Assembly: GCF_033807575.1 (NCBI RefSeq)
Contig: NC_084704.1
Span: 28,125,968 to 28,189,967 of the forward strand
DNA length: 64,000 nucleotides
Direction of reading: 5' to 3'
DNA from: Cydia pomonella
Lineage: Eukaryota; Arthropoda; Insecta; Lepidoptera; Tortricidae
Under the pieces are notes generated by a model. The model had not been told where the DNA came from. It did not search any database and saw only the letters and a list, made by a program, of their open reading frames with translations. A program made the position numbers and the translations under genes. Shown in pieces: positions 21,360-32,954 of this stretch (positions are counted from its first letter, which is position 1; every line of letters begins with the position of its first letter).

Positions 21360-23205
21360 TAGGTTTTATATGTCTTAGTTTTATTATTTGCATATTTCCT
21401 ATTTATTACAAGTCAAGTGCATATATACAAATATAGGTAAGTTTTTTTAACCCATTCATTTGCAGCCAGTTGGGCAATGATCAGATTGTTTTTTAAGTTT
21501 CCTTAATTTTCATCAATGTAACTTGACGTGGCCCACACATTGAAATACTAGTTTAACATGAGTACGAGTACAATATAGAACAAATATGCAAAGGACAAGC
21601 AAAATCCTGAATAACAACATTTACTCGTAACATACGAGTAGCACAACACATAAAGGTTACCCGTGTCACCAGCGGGAATCCTCAATTGCCTTCTGTCCAA
21701 CGGTCGCCCGTATCCCTCGCGAGGGCCGCCGTTGGAACTATTCAGTTCTAATATTAAAAAAAAACACATGATATAAGTACAATAACTGAGCTAAGCCTTC
21801 ATTGTCCAGGATCGGATATACATATATATTACCTGAGTAAAATAGAAATACCGTTGTCAAACTGTGAAGCGGTGAACACCACGGGGCATAAAGAATGAGC
21901 TCGATTTGTCATACGCGCGTATAATCCGTTATAATTACTTCGCTTAATGTCTGCGCATCACGAGAAGTACGAAGTCCCCCGGCGCACACTCGACACGCGA
22001 ATCACAAAACTAGCGTCGTCGGCATTAGGTTATTATAGTAATGAAGGAGGCACAATCGAAATGCTACCAAAAAGTGGAATTCGTTACACTCTCAACATTA
22101 TGGACTACTACTCAAATTAAACTAATTTATGCACTTTCGGAATACTCACACCAGCTCGGATAGGCTCTTTTAACAGTTGGCAAAATAGGTTTTTATCCAC
22201 AAGAATGCAAGTGGTTTTGACATTCGAACATGACGCACTATAGTGATGTGAACTTTTTAAGTCGACGGATTTAGAGCATATTCACATCCCCGATCCGATA
22301 TCGGATATTGGATACGAGTATAAGTAAAATGTATAAAATATGTGTTTTCAGCATTTGTTTTTTCATATAAGAGCTCTTTATTGATGAAAATATATATGCA
22401 AAAAAATGGATTTGATGTCATAGGGCATTCTTTAGCAGCTGTTTTTCTGATAGACACCATCCGACATCCGAATCCGACCCAATTAACTATGTCGGACCCC
22501 CGTCAGTTGACGGATCGACATTATTGGATGCATGTTATCGAAAACGCTCTTAGGTTGCATTTTGCATTCAATTCAATTCAATAGTTTAATTCAGAAAATA
22601 ATTCCATGTAACATAAAATAAAATAATATAAATATTCAGTTCCAGTAATCTCGACATTTTTCGTTTGGTGAAACGTCAAACAAGAACTTCACCTATAGAG
22701 CAAGATCCCAGAGCCGCCAGACCTTACTTATTTTCTCATGACTAAAATGCATGGGATAATATAGTGTTAATGTGGACTTAATGTCTGTACTTGCTATATT
22801 GGCCCGACGGCCATTTGTCCGGTACGAGGTGCTAAAGGTAGGCAAAAATGTTACTAACTATCTTAAATTTTCATGGCTGATTTTTATTAGGTACATCGTG
22901 TAACAGCTTTGATGAGGAGCCGTATTACGTCATATAATTCCAAAAGTACTCGCGTAATAATTTCCGTCATTCAAACTAAGTTACTTCCGAGTATATTTTG
23001 GTTGACACGAGCAAAACTTGGTAACTACAATCAACCCACTTTGAGTTTGGAGTCATTATACAAAATTTTAAGGTGAAATAGGGTAACCATGAGAAAGCAA
23101 AAATATGAATACATATAAATACCTAGTAATAAATATAAATACCGAAGCAGGCGAGGCACTCCACATTTGACGTTTTACTGCTACAAGGAAAACGGCATTC
23201 ACATA
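21360..23205. other. No gene recognised; scattered small patches
   Basis: A GC-rich patch at 21685-21735 gives a minus-strand phrase GGPREGYGRPLDRRQLRIPA in a 73-residue frame. It could be a retroelement tail, but I cannot place it. 22280-22520 is rich in tccga/tcgga words (ccgatatcggatattgg, tccgacatccgaatccgac). 22795-22815 repeats the 'ggcccgacggcc' type word. Confidence 0.35.
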
Positions 23206-23213
23206 TATTTGAC

Positions 23214-23480
23214 GACCGGTTTGGCCTAGTGGGTAGTGACCCTGCCTACGAAGCTGATGGTCCCGGGTTCAAATCCTGGTAAGGGCATTTATTCGTGTGA
23301 TGAGCATGGATATTTGTTCCTGAGTCATGGGTGTTTTCTATGTATTTAAGTATTTAAAAATATTTATATATTATATATATCGTTGTCTAAGTACCCTCAA
23401 CACAAGCCTTATTGAGCTTACTGTGGGACTTAGTCAATTTGTGTAATAATGTCCTATAATAATATATAATATAATATATG
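23214..23480 (+). mobile_element. tRNA-derived SINE (type A), near full length
   Basis: The head is gacgaccggtttggcctag with A-box (ggcctagtgggtagtg) and B-box (gggttcaaatcctgg). The body is ggtaagggcatttattcgtg and cctgagtcatgggtg. The tail is cgttgtctaagtaccc, caacacaagcc, gtgggacttagtcaattt and tgtcctataata, followed by AT repeats. This is the best type A copy in the window; fragments lie at 8290, 33403, 43390 (minus) and 60245. Confidence 0.85.
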
Positions 23481-24120
23481 TATTAAAAATCTGTTAATGA
23501 TTTGGTATTGATATGATAGTAGTTTCAATGCTTTTCTCTTGCACCAATACATAAATGTACGAGCTAGATACTGGGATGAGTGCTGTCGCAGTGAGATCAT
23601 ATTGTTAGATTAATTGTAAATAAAAAATAAAGATTAGCAAGACGAGTAGATGACACTTTCTGACAGTAAATTTCCCTAATTCACCCTAGAGGGCTTGAAA
23701 AAAATTAAGCCACGTAAAGAACATTAGCATTCAGCACACGACTCTTCAGTATTCTGTGTGATTTTGCTCAGAGGCCCCGGAACAAATTCAGGACTGCATA
23801 ATAATTCCTTTTCATTTGAACGAAAGCTTTTTCTTAACAATTTATTTATCCCATATTCGATTCTCTTTTTTCTCTAAAAAATATTTACAGCATTGCGTAC
23901 TTTGCTGGCCCATAGACGTAAGGATATTTAGCTTAACATTGTCTAGCTTATGGTATAGTATCTGTAAAGAAGACTTCTGTGATACTAAAATTATACTAAA
24001 CAGCACTATTTATTATTTGTGCATTTTGTGCTCTAGATAGTATAATTGTTCATGTATTCGGTAGAAAATAAATAAACAATGATAAGGTATTAAGTACCTA
24101 AACTGTATTTTTGGACACTA

Positions 24121-24375
24121 GGTACTAGTTGGCGTGGCACCATCTTCAAGCATATCATCTAAGGTTGCCAGAGCTCAACGAGGAGTGCGGAGTGTTAGGG
24201 TCGGCAACGCGCATTTATTGATTGTGTAGTTATGGATCACATGTAGGTATCTGAAATAAATGAATTTATTTATTTATTTAACATCACTGGTGTTGCAGGC
24301 GTCCATAGGCTATGGAAACTGCTTACCATCAAGTGGGCCGAATGCTCGTTTGCCAGCGACGTAGTAAAAAACATA
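24121..24375 (+). repeat. Dispersed repeat with 'ggttgccagagctc' / 'gtttgccagcgacgtagta' ends
   Basis: It shares with 48350-48515 (minus) the words ggttgccagagctca, gggtcggcaacgcgca, gttgcaggcgtccataggct and ctgcttaccatcaa, then a gtttgccagcgacgtagta end. This copy is split by about 80 bases of inserted AT-rich sequence (24222-24290) between 'gcgcat' and 'catcactggtgttgcagg'. Confidence 0.65.
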
Positions 24376-24489
24376 TCAGTTGGTAACGCATATACTTAAA
24401 TGGGTAAATTTTTAAATAAGCATTTTTTGCTGTCCCAAGGCTAAAACTCCAAGCACATTGAACGAACAGTATTGCTATGGGTATATTTT

Positions 24490-25530
24490 CATTTTATATG
24501 TAATAAATTAGTAAAAATATACTCTTCTTCTTCCTTGTCGTATCTTCATAGCTGAGGGACGTGACGACTGGACACTCTTCACCAGTGCTCTCCAAGCAGC
24601 TCTATATGTTGGGCCGAGTGTATGCTAACCTGTAATGTGGTTTTTGTTTCTGACGTTATTCTGTCCGCCCAACGCATGGCCATACGTCCAACCCTACGCT
24701 AAAAAATGTATTAATGTTGCTTAGGTATGTATTGTTTGTGATAAAATCGAACTTCAAACCCTTTTATACGGGCCGAACATTGTCATAAATAATTCATTAA
24801 TTACGAGTACATTACTTTAAATAAATGAAGGAATTACGGCAAGTAATGAAGTTTGTTTAAATATTTACTTCAGCATTGGAATTATGCCAAATTAATGGAA
24901 CCCACAGTTCGTCAGACTAGAATGATTGAAAAATGTTGTCGATAAAATATCTCGTTATAACGCTATACAGTTAGCATCAAATATATAGTGGCGGCTAAAG
25001 CGGTCATATATAAACATGCGAAAAACCAGCGGGAATGGGCTAAGTGCTTTATGTGGCACGTGCATCATACTAAATCACGAAAATCCTGGGAAATCTTGAA
25101 GTTCACGCACCACAAATATCCATTTTCCTTATTATCTCAAGCGGTTTTTGTTGTGAAGCCGAATATGTGAACATGTTTGCCCTATAGCCCATTGAAAGCG
25201 TTCCAAATAAGGAGTGATACCTTACATTAAATAAGGATCGGCAGGGTTTTTGGTATGTTATAGTGACAAAATGCTGGTCGAATACTTGAAAAACCATTCG
25301 GAATTTTGTTTTTATTTTGTCAATTTTCGACGCCAAAATGCTATCAAAAACTTGATACGTTTTGACGAAACTTGCATAAACTAATTTCCAACACAACCTG
25401 TTAACCAATATTATAAAAGTCAAATGAAAGGCAATTTACTTGCAATTCCCAATGAAAAAACCTTCATAAGCGTTTTAGCTACATTCATGAAATTTTAGTT
25501 TCTAAGTCTTAATAAATGAACCCATATGTA
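24490..25530. other. No gene recognised
   Basis: It contains a repeat-like stretch at 24530-24700 (cttcatagctgagggacgtgacg..) related in character to 58475 and 62255. The minus-strand 106-residue frame at 25103-25423 has no recognisable domain. Confidence 0.4.
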
Positions 25531-25534
25531 TATG

Positions 25535-26002
25535 CAGTGTGTCCCTAGCCATTGGACAAAGCCGAAATGTACATATGCATTAAGGTATTTAGAACCAGTG
25601 TACAAAGTATGATAACAGCCGGTGTAGCGGTTTCGAACAAATTAACAAATTACCATTTTTTACTTTGGAGCAGCCTGTATGTGTTAGTAGCTCCTAAGGT
25701 AATATCCTCAAAGAATAGTACGGAACCTTCTTCGACCTTTTTGATTATCTTTTTTATTTATGACACTAATAAAGCTTCCGACTTTTGTAAAATGTCATCA
25801 TTATCAAATATTTCGAACAAATTGTAAAAACACTGCCAAAGATTAACACAGTGTATTTCTTTTTGTTGTCGATTATTACTTTTGTTCGAAAAAATTATTT
25901 TTTTATCTTTTGTTCTAATTAAAAAATATTAACGTCAGAGCATTCCTGAGAAGTAACCCTACGTGGGATTTCAGGGTTTGTCCAATGGCTAAGGTCACCC
26001 TG
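25535..26002. mobile_element. Tc1/mariner-type MITE
   Basis: Inverted ends cagtgtgtccctagccattg (left) and, read on the other strand, cagggtgaccttagccattg (right) match over about 30 bases including ggacaaa. TA follows the right end and TG precedes the left, consistent with a mutated TA target duplication. The ~468-base interior lacks a transposase. The 91-residue frame inside it is not convincing. Confidence 0.7.
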
Positions 26003-26119
26003 TATTTAATAGATTTTGAGTTACGTAGGATTCCGTACAAAAATCTTAATATGGACTTGAATGGACAAGATTCAAATGCAGCGATTTTGTTCGAAAAAGT
26101 AATTCCATTGAGTGTTATT

Positions 26120-27412
26120 AACCGACTTCAAGATTTCAAATGGAGGAGGTTCTCAATTCGGTTGTATGTTTTTTTTTAATGTTCGTTACTTCCTAACTCC
26201 GTCTATTAAATGAAATAATTAAATTATTCAATTATTAGTCCCGTTTTTGTCAAAACTCAGTTCTGATGATGGGATCCATGAGGAATCGAGGGAACTCATT
26301 AAATGTGAAAGGCATTCATAATTACATATAGTGATTATTGTATTTTCATCAACGAATCAAGCATTTTCATTTAAAAAGTGACATTTTATGAAGTGGAACT
26401 GCTGATGCTGATCAAAATGAAACTCTTCAATGACGCATAGTTCCCGCTCGGTGATGTGTCGTCTTCGTTATGTTTTTTAGGCAAATTAGGTTTTTAAGAC
26501 ACAGTTTTGCCAAGCTCGAGATCTGATGGTAGAATCTATGAGGAATCGAGGAAACTCCTCAAATGTTAAAGGCATACATATAGTGGTTATTGTATTTTCA
26601 TCAACGAATCAAGCATTTTCATTTAAAACAGTGACATATGATGAAGTGGAACTACTGATGATGATCAGAATGGAACTCTTAAACGACCCATAGCTCACGT
26701 TTGGCAATTGGTCCTCTTCGCTGTGTTTGTTACGCAAATAAAATTTTCAAGACAATTTTTTTGTCAAGTGAGATTTCTGACTTTGGGCTCTAAGAGGAAT
26801 CGAGGGAACTCCTCAAATGTTAAAGGCATATACTCGTATATATAGTGATCCTAGTGTTTTCATCAACAAATCAAGCATTAACATTTGGAGAATGTGACAT
26901 TTGATGAAGTGGAAATGCTAACGATGAACAAAACGGAACTCATCAACGACGCATAGTTCACTTTTGACAATTTGTTCTCTTCGCATGTTTGTCAAGCAGT
27001 TAGGTTTTCAAGGTACATTTTTGCCAACCATGACTTCTGATGATGGATTCCATTAGGAATAGAGAGTACTTCTCAACTCTTTTAAGCATACCTATAGCCA
27101 TTTTTATGATTATTATATTTCTATCCTATATATTAAATAAAACTTGCTTTTAAAAATAACTGCTATGTTTTTCTATTAATTATCTGGTGCTTTATTTCAT
27201 GCATGGTGTGTAATAATTTATTTTAAATACAGTTGAATACCTACCCTATTGCGGGTATCTTACCAGTCAACCATAGCGCAAATCTGAAATAAAACATTTA
27301 ACCTCCTTTTCTACATAATTAGGGGTAGCACGCTGTCTTTTTAATTTCATTGTATGAAATCCAAAATCAACAATAATCTTTCTTTCACCCGTGTCCCTCA
27401 TTGAAGTCGGTT
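26120..27412. mobile_element. Composite element with 12-base inverted ends and an internal tandem array
   Basis: AACCGACTTCAA at 26120-26131 is perfectly inverted as TTGAAGTCGGTT at 27401-27412. The left end continues with ggaggaggttctcaattcg, the same string that follows another copy of this end at 54728. The interior is dominated by four ~257-base units (26262-27110), then about 290 bases of unique AT-rich sequence. No transposase or RT frame is visible, so it is non-autonomous. Its superfamily cannot be set from these ends. Confidence 0.65.
26262..27110 (+). repeat. Tandem repeat, ~257-base unit, about 3.3 copies
   Basis: The marker aggaatcgag recurs at 26281, 26541, 26795 and (diverged) 27055, giving spacings of 260, 254 and 260. 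Each unit contains caaatgttaaaggcat, catcaacgaatcaagcatt, gatgaagtggaact and cgacgcatagttc-like words in the same order. Units are roughly 80-90% alike by eye. The last is truncated. Confidence 0.85.
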
Positions 27413-27485
27413 TTGTTTTCTTAAAAATTATTTTGAATAATATTTTTTATGTTTTCGAATAAAATTTTTACTCGACTGACTTTCT

Positions 27486-27640
27486 GACTGTCAGGATGGC
27501 GGGTGTACTGTTTTTTGATGATAACTTTATGTAGGTACAAATTTTTTTAACGGAGGTACTAAATAGTTATTAGGTACAAAAATATGGTATGCTTTTCATT
27601 TATATTTATTTAGGTACACCCGCCATTCTGACTCTTACCA
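27486..27640. mobile_element. GGCGGGTGTAC MITE, best free-standing copy
   Basis: The left end gtcaggatggcgggtgtac and right end gtacacccgccattctgac are inverted with one mismatch. The interior contains ttttttgatgataacttta, ggtacaaatttttttaacgg and ggtatgcttttcattt, all shared almost word for word with 45086-45240. The full-length copy is about 150 bases. Confidence 0.8.
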
Positions 27641-27778
27641 TAATAACAACTAATTTACTATAAATATTCCAAGACGTCTTCACTATAGCTTGTCCGTACT
27701 CGAACTGGCCGTTAGTCACTACGTTACCGTCTTTTTATATCAATTCAAAATGGCGGGAACCAGTTATAAGTAAGAGTC

Positions 27779-28066
27779 GATTAATACTATGGAAGGTAGA
27801 GGCAAGGAATAGAATCTCCATAGGCAGAACTGTTGCAAAAGTGACCAGCTGTCAGCTATAAATAATAGTTCCAAATCTCTCCAGAGTAGCGCTACAGTAG
27901 CTAAGAACCTAGGCGTTATTGACGGAGTGAAGTGCGCTGTCTATGGTTAGATTTTTTTATCAAGTATTCTAGGTATTGTAGCGCCACCTATTTATAATTT
28001 TTTGTCGGACACTTTTTGGTATATGGAGATTTAATTCTTTAACTCTACCTTCTATAAGTAATTGAT
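27779..28066. mobile_element. MITE with long imperfect inverted ends
   Basis: The left end reads gattaatactatggaaggta, then gaggcaaggaatagaatctc. It pairs with the right end (gagatttaattctttaactc, then taccttctataagtaattga) over about 45 bases with mismatches. The interior is GC-richer (gtagcgctacagtag, gtagcgccacc) and non-coding. Confidence 0.6.
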
Positions 28067-28089
28067 ACTCTTTTATGAGCTAATCAAAA

Positions 28090-28700
28090 TAAGAATAATC
28101 AAAATATAAGCTATTTATAAATAATGATCCTTACAATACTCTGTTTTATCTACACACATTATAAGCTATATGATGTGTTCAGGAACAGCATGTTACGACC
28201 GGCATTGCGGCACTGTTTTTCTGTCGCTGAACCCGCGAATATGAGGTGAAGTGTCCAAAATACGTTTTGCTATAGTCCGTTTATAAACAAAACAAACTAT
28301 TTTATATGAACTAATTAAAATATGAACTGAACATCAAATGGCGGTAATTCAACATTTTATACGCACGTCACGCAATCGTAGTTTTCTCTTTAAATTAAGA
28401 AACAAGATAGAGTCGGCCTCAATATATCGTTCTACATCAAATATCATAGGAGATTTGTCAAAATTGTTTACAATTGACACTTCATTTCGAAAGAAACATC
28501 ATCGTGACTGATATTAGAATGGGGGTAATAACAAATTGCTTTGTTTTTCAGAGCTGTTCGAAATTTGAATGTAATTATAAATTGTTGTTGATGTAATAAT
28601 CATACAATAACAACATTTTCACAGATAAGAAAGTTGTTCTAATAAAACAGATTACCTATCTTTATGCTGATCGTAATTGGCAGTTTTAGAGGGTTTATGA
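28090..28700. other. No gene recognised
   Basis: AT-rich non-coding sequence between two inverted-repeat elements. Confidence 0.4.
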
Positions 28701-28716
28701 TATAAGTAATACCATA

Positions 28717-28985
28717 GAAATATAATTGTGCTTTACCAAGTTCGTTTTTTAACATTAGAAAAAAGGTAAACTATTTTGATGTGTCTTTTTATTGAAAATT
28801 ACTGAAACCCGCTTTTTAAAAATTAGTTTATATCACGTATGAAAGCAAAAAATGTACATAATCGTTTATGATTTATAACTGTTACATATTTCTCAAAAGT
28901 GTTCTTTAATATAAAGGCACGTCAAGATCGCTTACCTTCTTTCTAATGGTAAAAAACGAACTTAGTAAAGCACAATTATATTTTC
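28717..28985. mobile_element. Inverted-repeat element with ~55-base arms
   Basis: The left arm (gaaatataattgtgctttac.. to ..attagaaaaaaggtaaac) and right arm (gcttaccttctttctaatgg.. to ..gtaaagcacaattatatttt c) are reverse complements at about 90%. The AT-rich spacer of about 160 bases has no ORF. The element lies just beyond the 3' end of the RT pseudogene. Confidence 0.7.
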
Positions 28986-29105
28986 ATGCTATTTGACTTG
29001 TGAAAGAGCCTTATAGAATGCATTTCTGAATTTTGAATAATTTTCACATTCCGTCAACGGCCTACCTAGTATCTATATAACAAAAAGCAATAAACAAATA
29101 GAAAC

Positions 29106-29885
29106 CTACCCCCCACTCTGATTTTCACCCGGACCAAAAGTGCCAAAAATACCGGCGGCATTGCCTCGCTGAATGGCCAGTGATATCTGCTGGACCAGGA
29201 AAGAACCAGAGCGAGGGTCGCAGCCCCTTTCTTTCAGCCGACGCCCTATGCTCTTGATAAAGGCTTTGGCCTCGGCACACCAAGGCCCCGCCGTCTCAAC
29301 GGCAACCGGGACAAAATCATACACTTGCTCGAGGTTGGCGTATTTGCTATGTTTTAACTTGGCCGCACTTTCAGCCGCTGCGCCTGCTTTGTTCACCGTG
29401 TGCGCGAGATGAGTAGGAGCAAAAGTACTTACACACGTGGCATCCCAAAGCAAGCTGCGGCCTTTCGCCCAAGGAACAAGCGTAAGACCATCCGGTCTCT
29501 TACCATCTAAACGACTCAGGCCCTGGGGCTCCATGATACACGGGACATTCGCCGAAACCAAAGCTCGCCTTATCAGATCGTTGATAGCACAGTGCCTGGG
29601 TATCCTACCCACGCACCGCAAACAGCTCAACCCATGGTGACCATCAGCCTCTACCATTACCCCACACTTACACTGATGATGCTCGCACACCTTGCTCCCA
29701 ATTCTCAGTGCCACAGCCATCCGTAACGTGTCATTATCGAGCAAGGTTCCCAAGTGCGGTGACGGCAAGGCATGCAGCCACGCCCCCGACTCCGGTTCTC
29801 TGGCAGCCTTCAGTCTAGCCACGTCCTTCCCAAAAGCACCCCCCACCAGGCCTTGATGCAAATCATGGCACAAAATATCGTCCCA
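29106..29885 (-). pseudogene. C-terminal zinc knuckle and restriction-like endonuclease part of the RT element
   Basis: This continues the same frame as the RT segment above it, after one TAG. Reading on from WDDILCHDLHQG, it holds a Cys/His cluster (KVCEHHQCKCG..DGHHGLSC; about residues 63-84 counted from the TTG at 29873) and then KRPDGLTLVPW..RSLLWDATC (Asp at about 128 and 144). A CCHC-like knuckle followed by an RPD..(12-16)..D arrangement is what restriction-like endonucleases of R2/NeSL-group non-LTR elements show. This domain nicks target DNA to start reverse transcription. The frame is otherwise open to the TAG at 29106-29108. The endonuclease call rests on motif shape. Confidence 0.6.
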
Positions 29886-31526
29886 CTATCTTTGGGATGA
29901 GGGGTTCTCCGGTCGTTCAACCCCCGCAAAGCGAGACGACCACTCGGAAAGAGCTTCCTGAAAAAATGCAACGCAGACATTGCCACCATCAAAATAAAGA
30001 ATTTTAGTGACAAGACCTGCCGCCGCATGAGATGATGCCAAGAAAGCTACCAAGCCGACGTCACGCATGCAACGTACCCCCAACCCCCCATAACGAACAG
30101 GAAGTGATGCCTGGCGCCACTGTGGCTCATCGAAGCTGACATTTAAAACACCCTCTAAGCCCTGCCGAAGCACACGATCAAACGCGTGTACGTCTTGTTC
30201 AAACCTCCAAATTGGCGCAGTCCTCAAGATATACGTTACGCGAGGCATCGCAAAACAGTTTCGCAGTAAAACGAGTGAAACGTGCGCCGACAAGTGTTCG
30301 AAATGCAAAAAAGCAGACTTCAACGCCAGAGTCTTAGTCTGAACCGCCGAACCCACCCCTTCCGCGAAAATGGGTGCCCCTAATAAAGAAAACGATTCTT
30401 TGTTCAGCAACTTAAGACCTAGCAATACCGACTGAAAGTCAGGCACGGAATCCAATGCTAAGGAGCCACATGGATACAGCTCACACTTTGTGGAATTTAC
30501 TTTCAATCCAATTGATTGCAAAGCCGGTAAGAGCCTACCCACATCATCCAGAACCATATTAGGGCTTCCACCAATAGTACCATCATCCAAGTACCACACA
30601 TTCAATGGTGACTGCAACGTCGTTATGCAATTCTGCATCGCAAGGCAAAACACCAAAGGACCCAACGGATCTCCCTGTTGAGCCCCTACCTGCGAAGAAA
30701 TCGTGCTGTCCCCAAAGAATAAGTTACTCGGGGATGAATAACACTGAAAAAGAAAGGGATACAAAGTTGGCACACGGGTTTTCACCTGTTCCAAAATTAT
30801 ATCCCTTTCCACCGAATTAAAAGCGTTTTTGATGTCGAGCTTCAGAATAACAGAATCGCTGTTCTCGCGAGATTCAGCAAAATACCTAGTCGCATGAATC
30901 GCCGCTTCACAACCTAAAGGGATGCCAAAACCTATCTGACGTGGCTGAAAATATGCCGCCATCTCATCCTTTACTGAACGGCAACCTAACTTAGCAACAA
31001 GCCGCCGCACGGTTGTACCTATTGCAATGGGCCTTACACCTCCATCTTTTTTCTCCAACGCACATAAAGACGCACCATATAAAAAGGGGCAAACTTGAGG
31101 GTTAAGCATGCCACGCAAAAGAAAATTACTTAACTTAGTAAGTGACTCTAGAAGTTTGGGCCCATTATCACCCACACTAGGCGAGGTGAGCTCCTTTAAA
31201 TGTTGTGGACGAAGGCCATCTAAGCCAGCAGCAGAGCCATTGTAAAAAGAGCCTATTGCAATAGCCACGTCAGCAACTGATACTGTAAGGTAAGGGCTCG
31301 ATAAGTCAGGTTCAGGCGGAAAAGCAAGTGGTCGAGATGGCGCAGGGTGCTTAGCCTTCAATGCCTCGAGAGTATTGGCACTAGATGGGGCAAGAGAGGA
31401 ATCGGACAAAAGAAGGCGAACCGCTCCTTTCAAATCTCCATCATGAACCTTGCCTTCTATTGCACGATACAGGGATCGCGGTTTGCGGCCGGCTTCATCG
31501 GGAAAGTACAAACTTAAGCTATCAAT
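29886..31526 (-). pseudogene. Reverse transcriptase of a non-LTR-type retroelement, 5'-truncated
   Basis: A ~545-codon open frame on the minus strand carries ordered RT motifs. They are KKDGGVRPIAIGTTVRRLVAK (finger, about residues 154-175 of the 541-residue product), LDIKNAFNSVER (catalytic Asp, ~226), GAQQGDPLGPLVF (~276-288) and WYLDDGTIGG (catalytic Asp pair, ~309-310). A thumb-like region follows. The product would synthesise cDNA at a nicked target. The visible frame has no convincing ATG: it opens after a TGA at 31527-31529, and the most upstream start-like codon is TTG, so the N-terminus is missing. It ends at a TAG (29886-29888) after ENPSSQR, with the same frame continuing as the endonuclease part. 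GC content and codon use are visibly higher than in surrounding DNA. The clade is not assigned; a restriction-like-endonuclease non-LTR lineage fits best. Confidence 0.8.
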
Positions 31527-31536
31527 TCACACAACA

Positions 31537-31552
31537 TTTTTTTTTTTTTTTT
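31537..31552 (-). repeat. 16-base poly-T run at the RT element's 5' border
   Basis: Read on the RT strand this is a poly-A run immediately upstream of the truncated ORF. It could be the tail of an earlier minus-strand retroelement into which, or beside which, the RT copy landed. Confidence 0.5.
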
Positions 31553-31559
31553 CACATTG

Positions 31560-32810
31560 TACAACATGATTTTTTTCATGCAAGAAATGTAATTTGTTTA
31601 TGTTTAAATGGATCTCAGTATCTTGAAAATCAAGGCGTAGTTTCTCCTAAGTAGGTCATATTAGCAGAATTTAAAAAAAAATTCGCGGACCCCAGATTTT
31701 ATAGGAATATGGAGAGCGCTAAAATGAGGAAGATATGTATTGAAGAAGCGTTTAAGTTCTTTACCTACCTGGTTTGTTCTAAGTTAAGTTTCTAGCCTAG
31801 ATACATTGTTACACGGAAATCTCTTAAGAATTGGCCAGGTTGTGTTACGCAATACATAAATACTTACAGTGCAAATTATCTTGTGACGTATTTCTAACCA
31901 AACCCAAATTAATGAACATTTTATACTTGTATGATTCGTACCAAATCATACATACTTAATGTATATTAGTACATTTGCCAAGCCTACATAAGCTGAGCGG
32001 AACACTCGAGAGAAATTTGAAAATCGTAATGGTTAAATTATGAACAGTGAATATTGTATGCTGGGGTTTCCGTTCCTATTCAAAGGTTTTGTCTCGAGTT
32101 TCTCACTGGGAATTCAATTAATTCAGTCCTTGGATACTCTTAGGATACACTACCTACAGTATGAGTGTTATTTTAGAATTAAGTCTAGTGGGCCTATAAC
32201 CCACAGTGTTATTTAATAGCTAGATTATAACGTGATTATAACTACTTATATTATAAGTTCGATTTTCAAGTATGTAAGTAGCCCAACGAAACCCTAACCT
32301 TAGTAGATACAATAATTTTGTTGTTGTTCATTTTATTCATTGAATGATAAATTAATGATGCTGTATATAAATGAAGTTATTCATTTTAGTACAATGACTG
32401 AAATGAATGAAAAGTTGGAATAAATGATTAACTGTCTGAATATTTTTGATCATATTCAGACAGTTAATCAATCATAACACCATCGTATCGTCATCGGAAC
32501 TGTCTATATCTTTTTTTTTATTGCATTGTTGATTCAAGCTTTAATCACCGACTGTACTTTTCTTACAACAGTCAACTAATACTCATTGAGAACATGAAGT
32601 TACAGTGTTTTATCGCACTTATCGCAGAGTTCCTATGGCCACCTCCGGTCTTTATAATAATCAGAACAGCTTTAAGGTACCATTATATTGCAATGTCCCC
32701 CCAATGTATGAGAAATTTCAGCACAATCGAATAACTTGCAAGATTTTATTACATTACATACAGATAACAGGACAGGTGAAACTAAATGAAAGTTTGTAAA
32801 TACTTTGAAA
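31560..32810. other. No gene recognised
   Basis: AT-rich non-coding DNA apart from the hairpin at 32426-32469. Short open frames lack domain signals. Confidence 0.4.
32426..32469. repeat. Perfect 18-base hairpin with 8-base loop
   Basis: gattaactgtctgaatat (32426-32443) is exactly complementary to 32452-32469 around the loop ttttgatc. The compact perfect stem suggests a recent palindrome or a structured RNA if transcribed. Confidence 0.75.
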
Positions 32811-32816
32811 TACGTG

Positions 32817-32912
32817 TGTACAGTCGAGTTCATAAATATGTAAACATTTTTCACCTTAATCCATTGCTATAAGGTTAAAAAATGTACACATAATTATGGA
32901 CTCGACTGTACA
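32817..32912. mobile_element. Short MITE with TGTACAGTCGAG tips
   Basis: The left arm tgtacagtcgagttcataaa continues to tgtaaacatttttcacctta. It pairs with a right arm taaggttaaaaaatgtacac running to ggactcgactgtaca. It is 96 bases long with a tiny loop, and shares the GTACAGTC tip with 672 and 48717. Confidence 0.8.
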
Positions 32913-32954
32913 ATCACATATGACAAGATAGCACTGATTTAGGTTTCGATGAAC

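Noticed and set aside
21548..21769. 73-codon minus-strand frame with REGYGRPLDRR
   Set aside because: It may be a retroelement tail, but I cannot match it to a family or find supporting neighbours, so it is mentioned only in the regional note.
25103..25827. 106- and 91-codon frames
   Set aside because: AT-rich composition-type frames; the second lies inside a MITE with inverted ends.
29173..30820. Plus-strand open frames over the RT region
   Set aside because: They are antisense shadows of the GC-rich RT/endonuclease frame.
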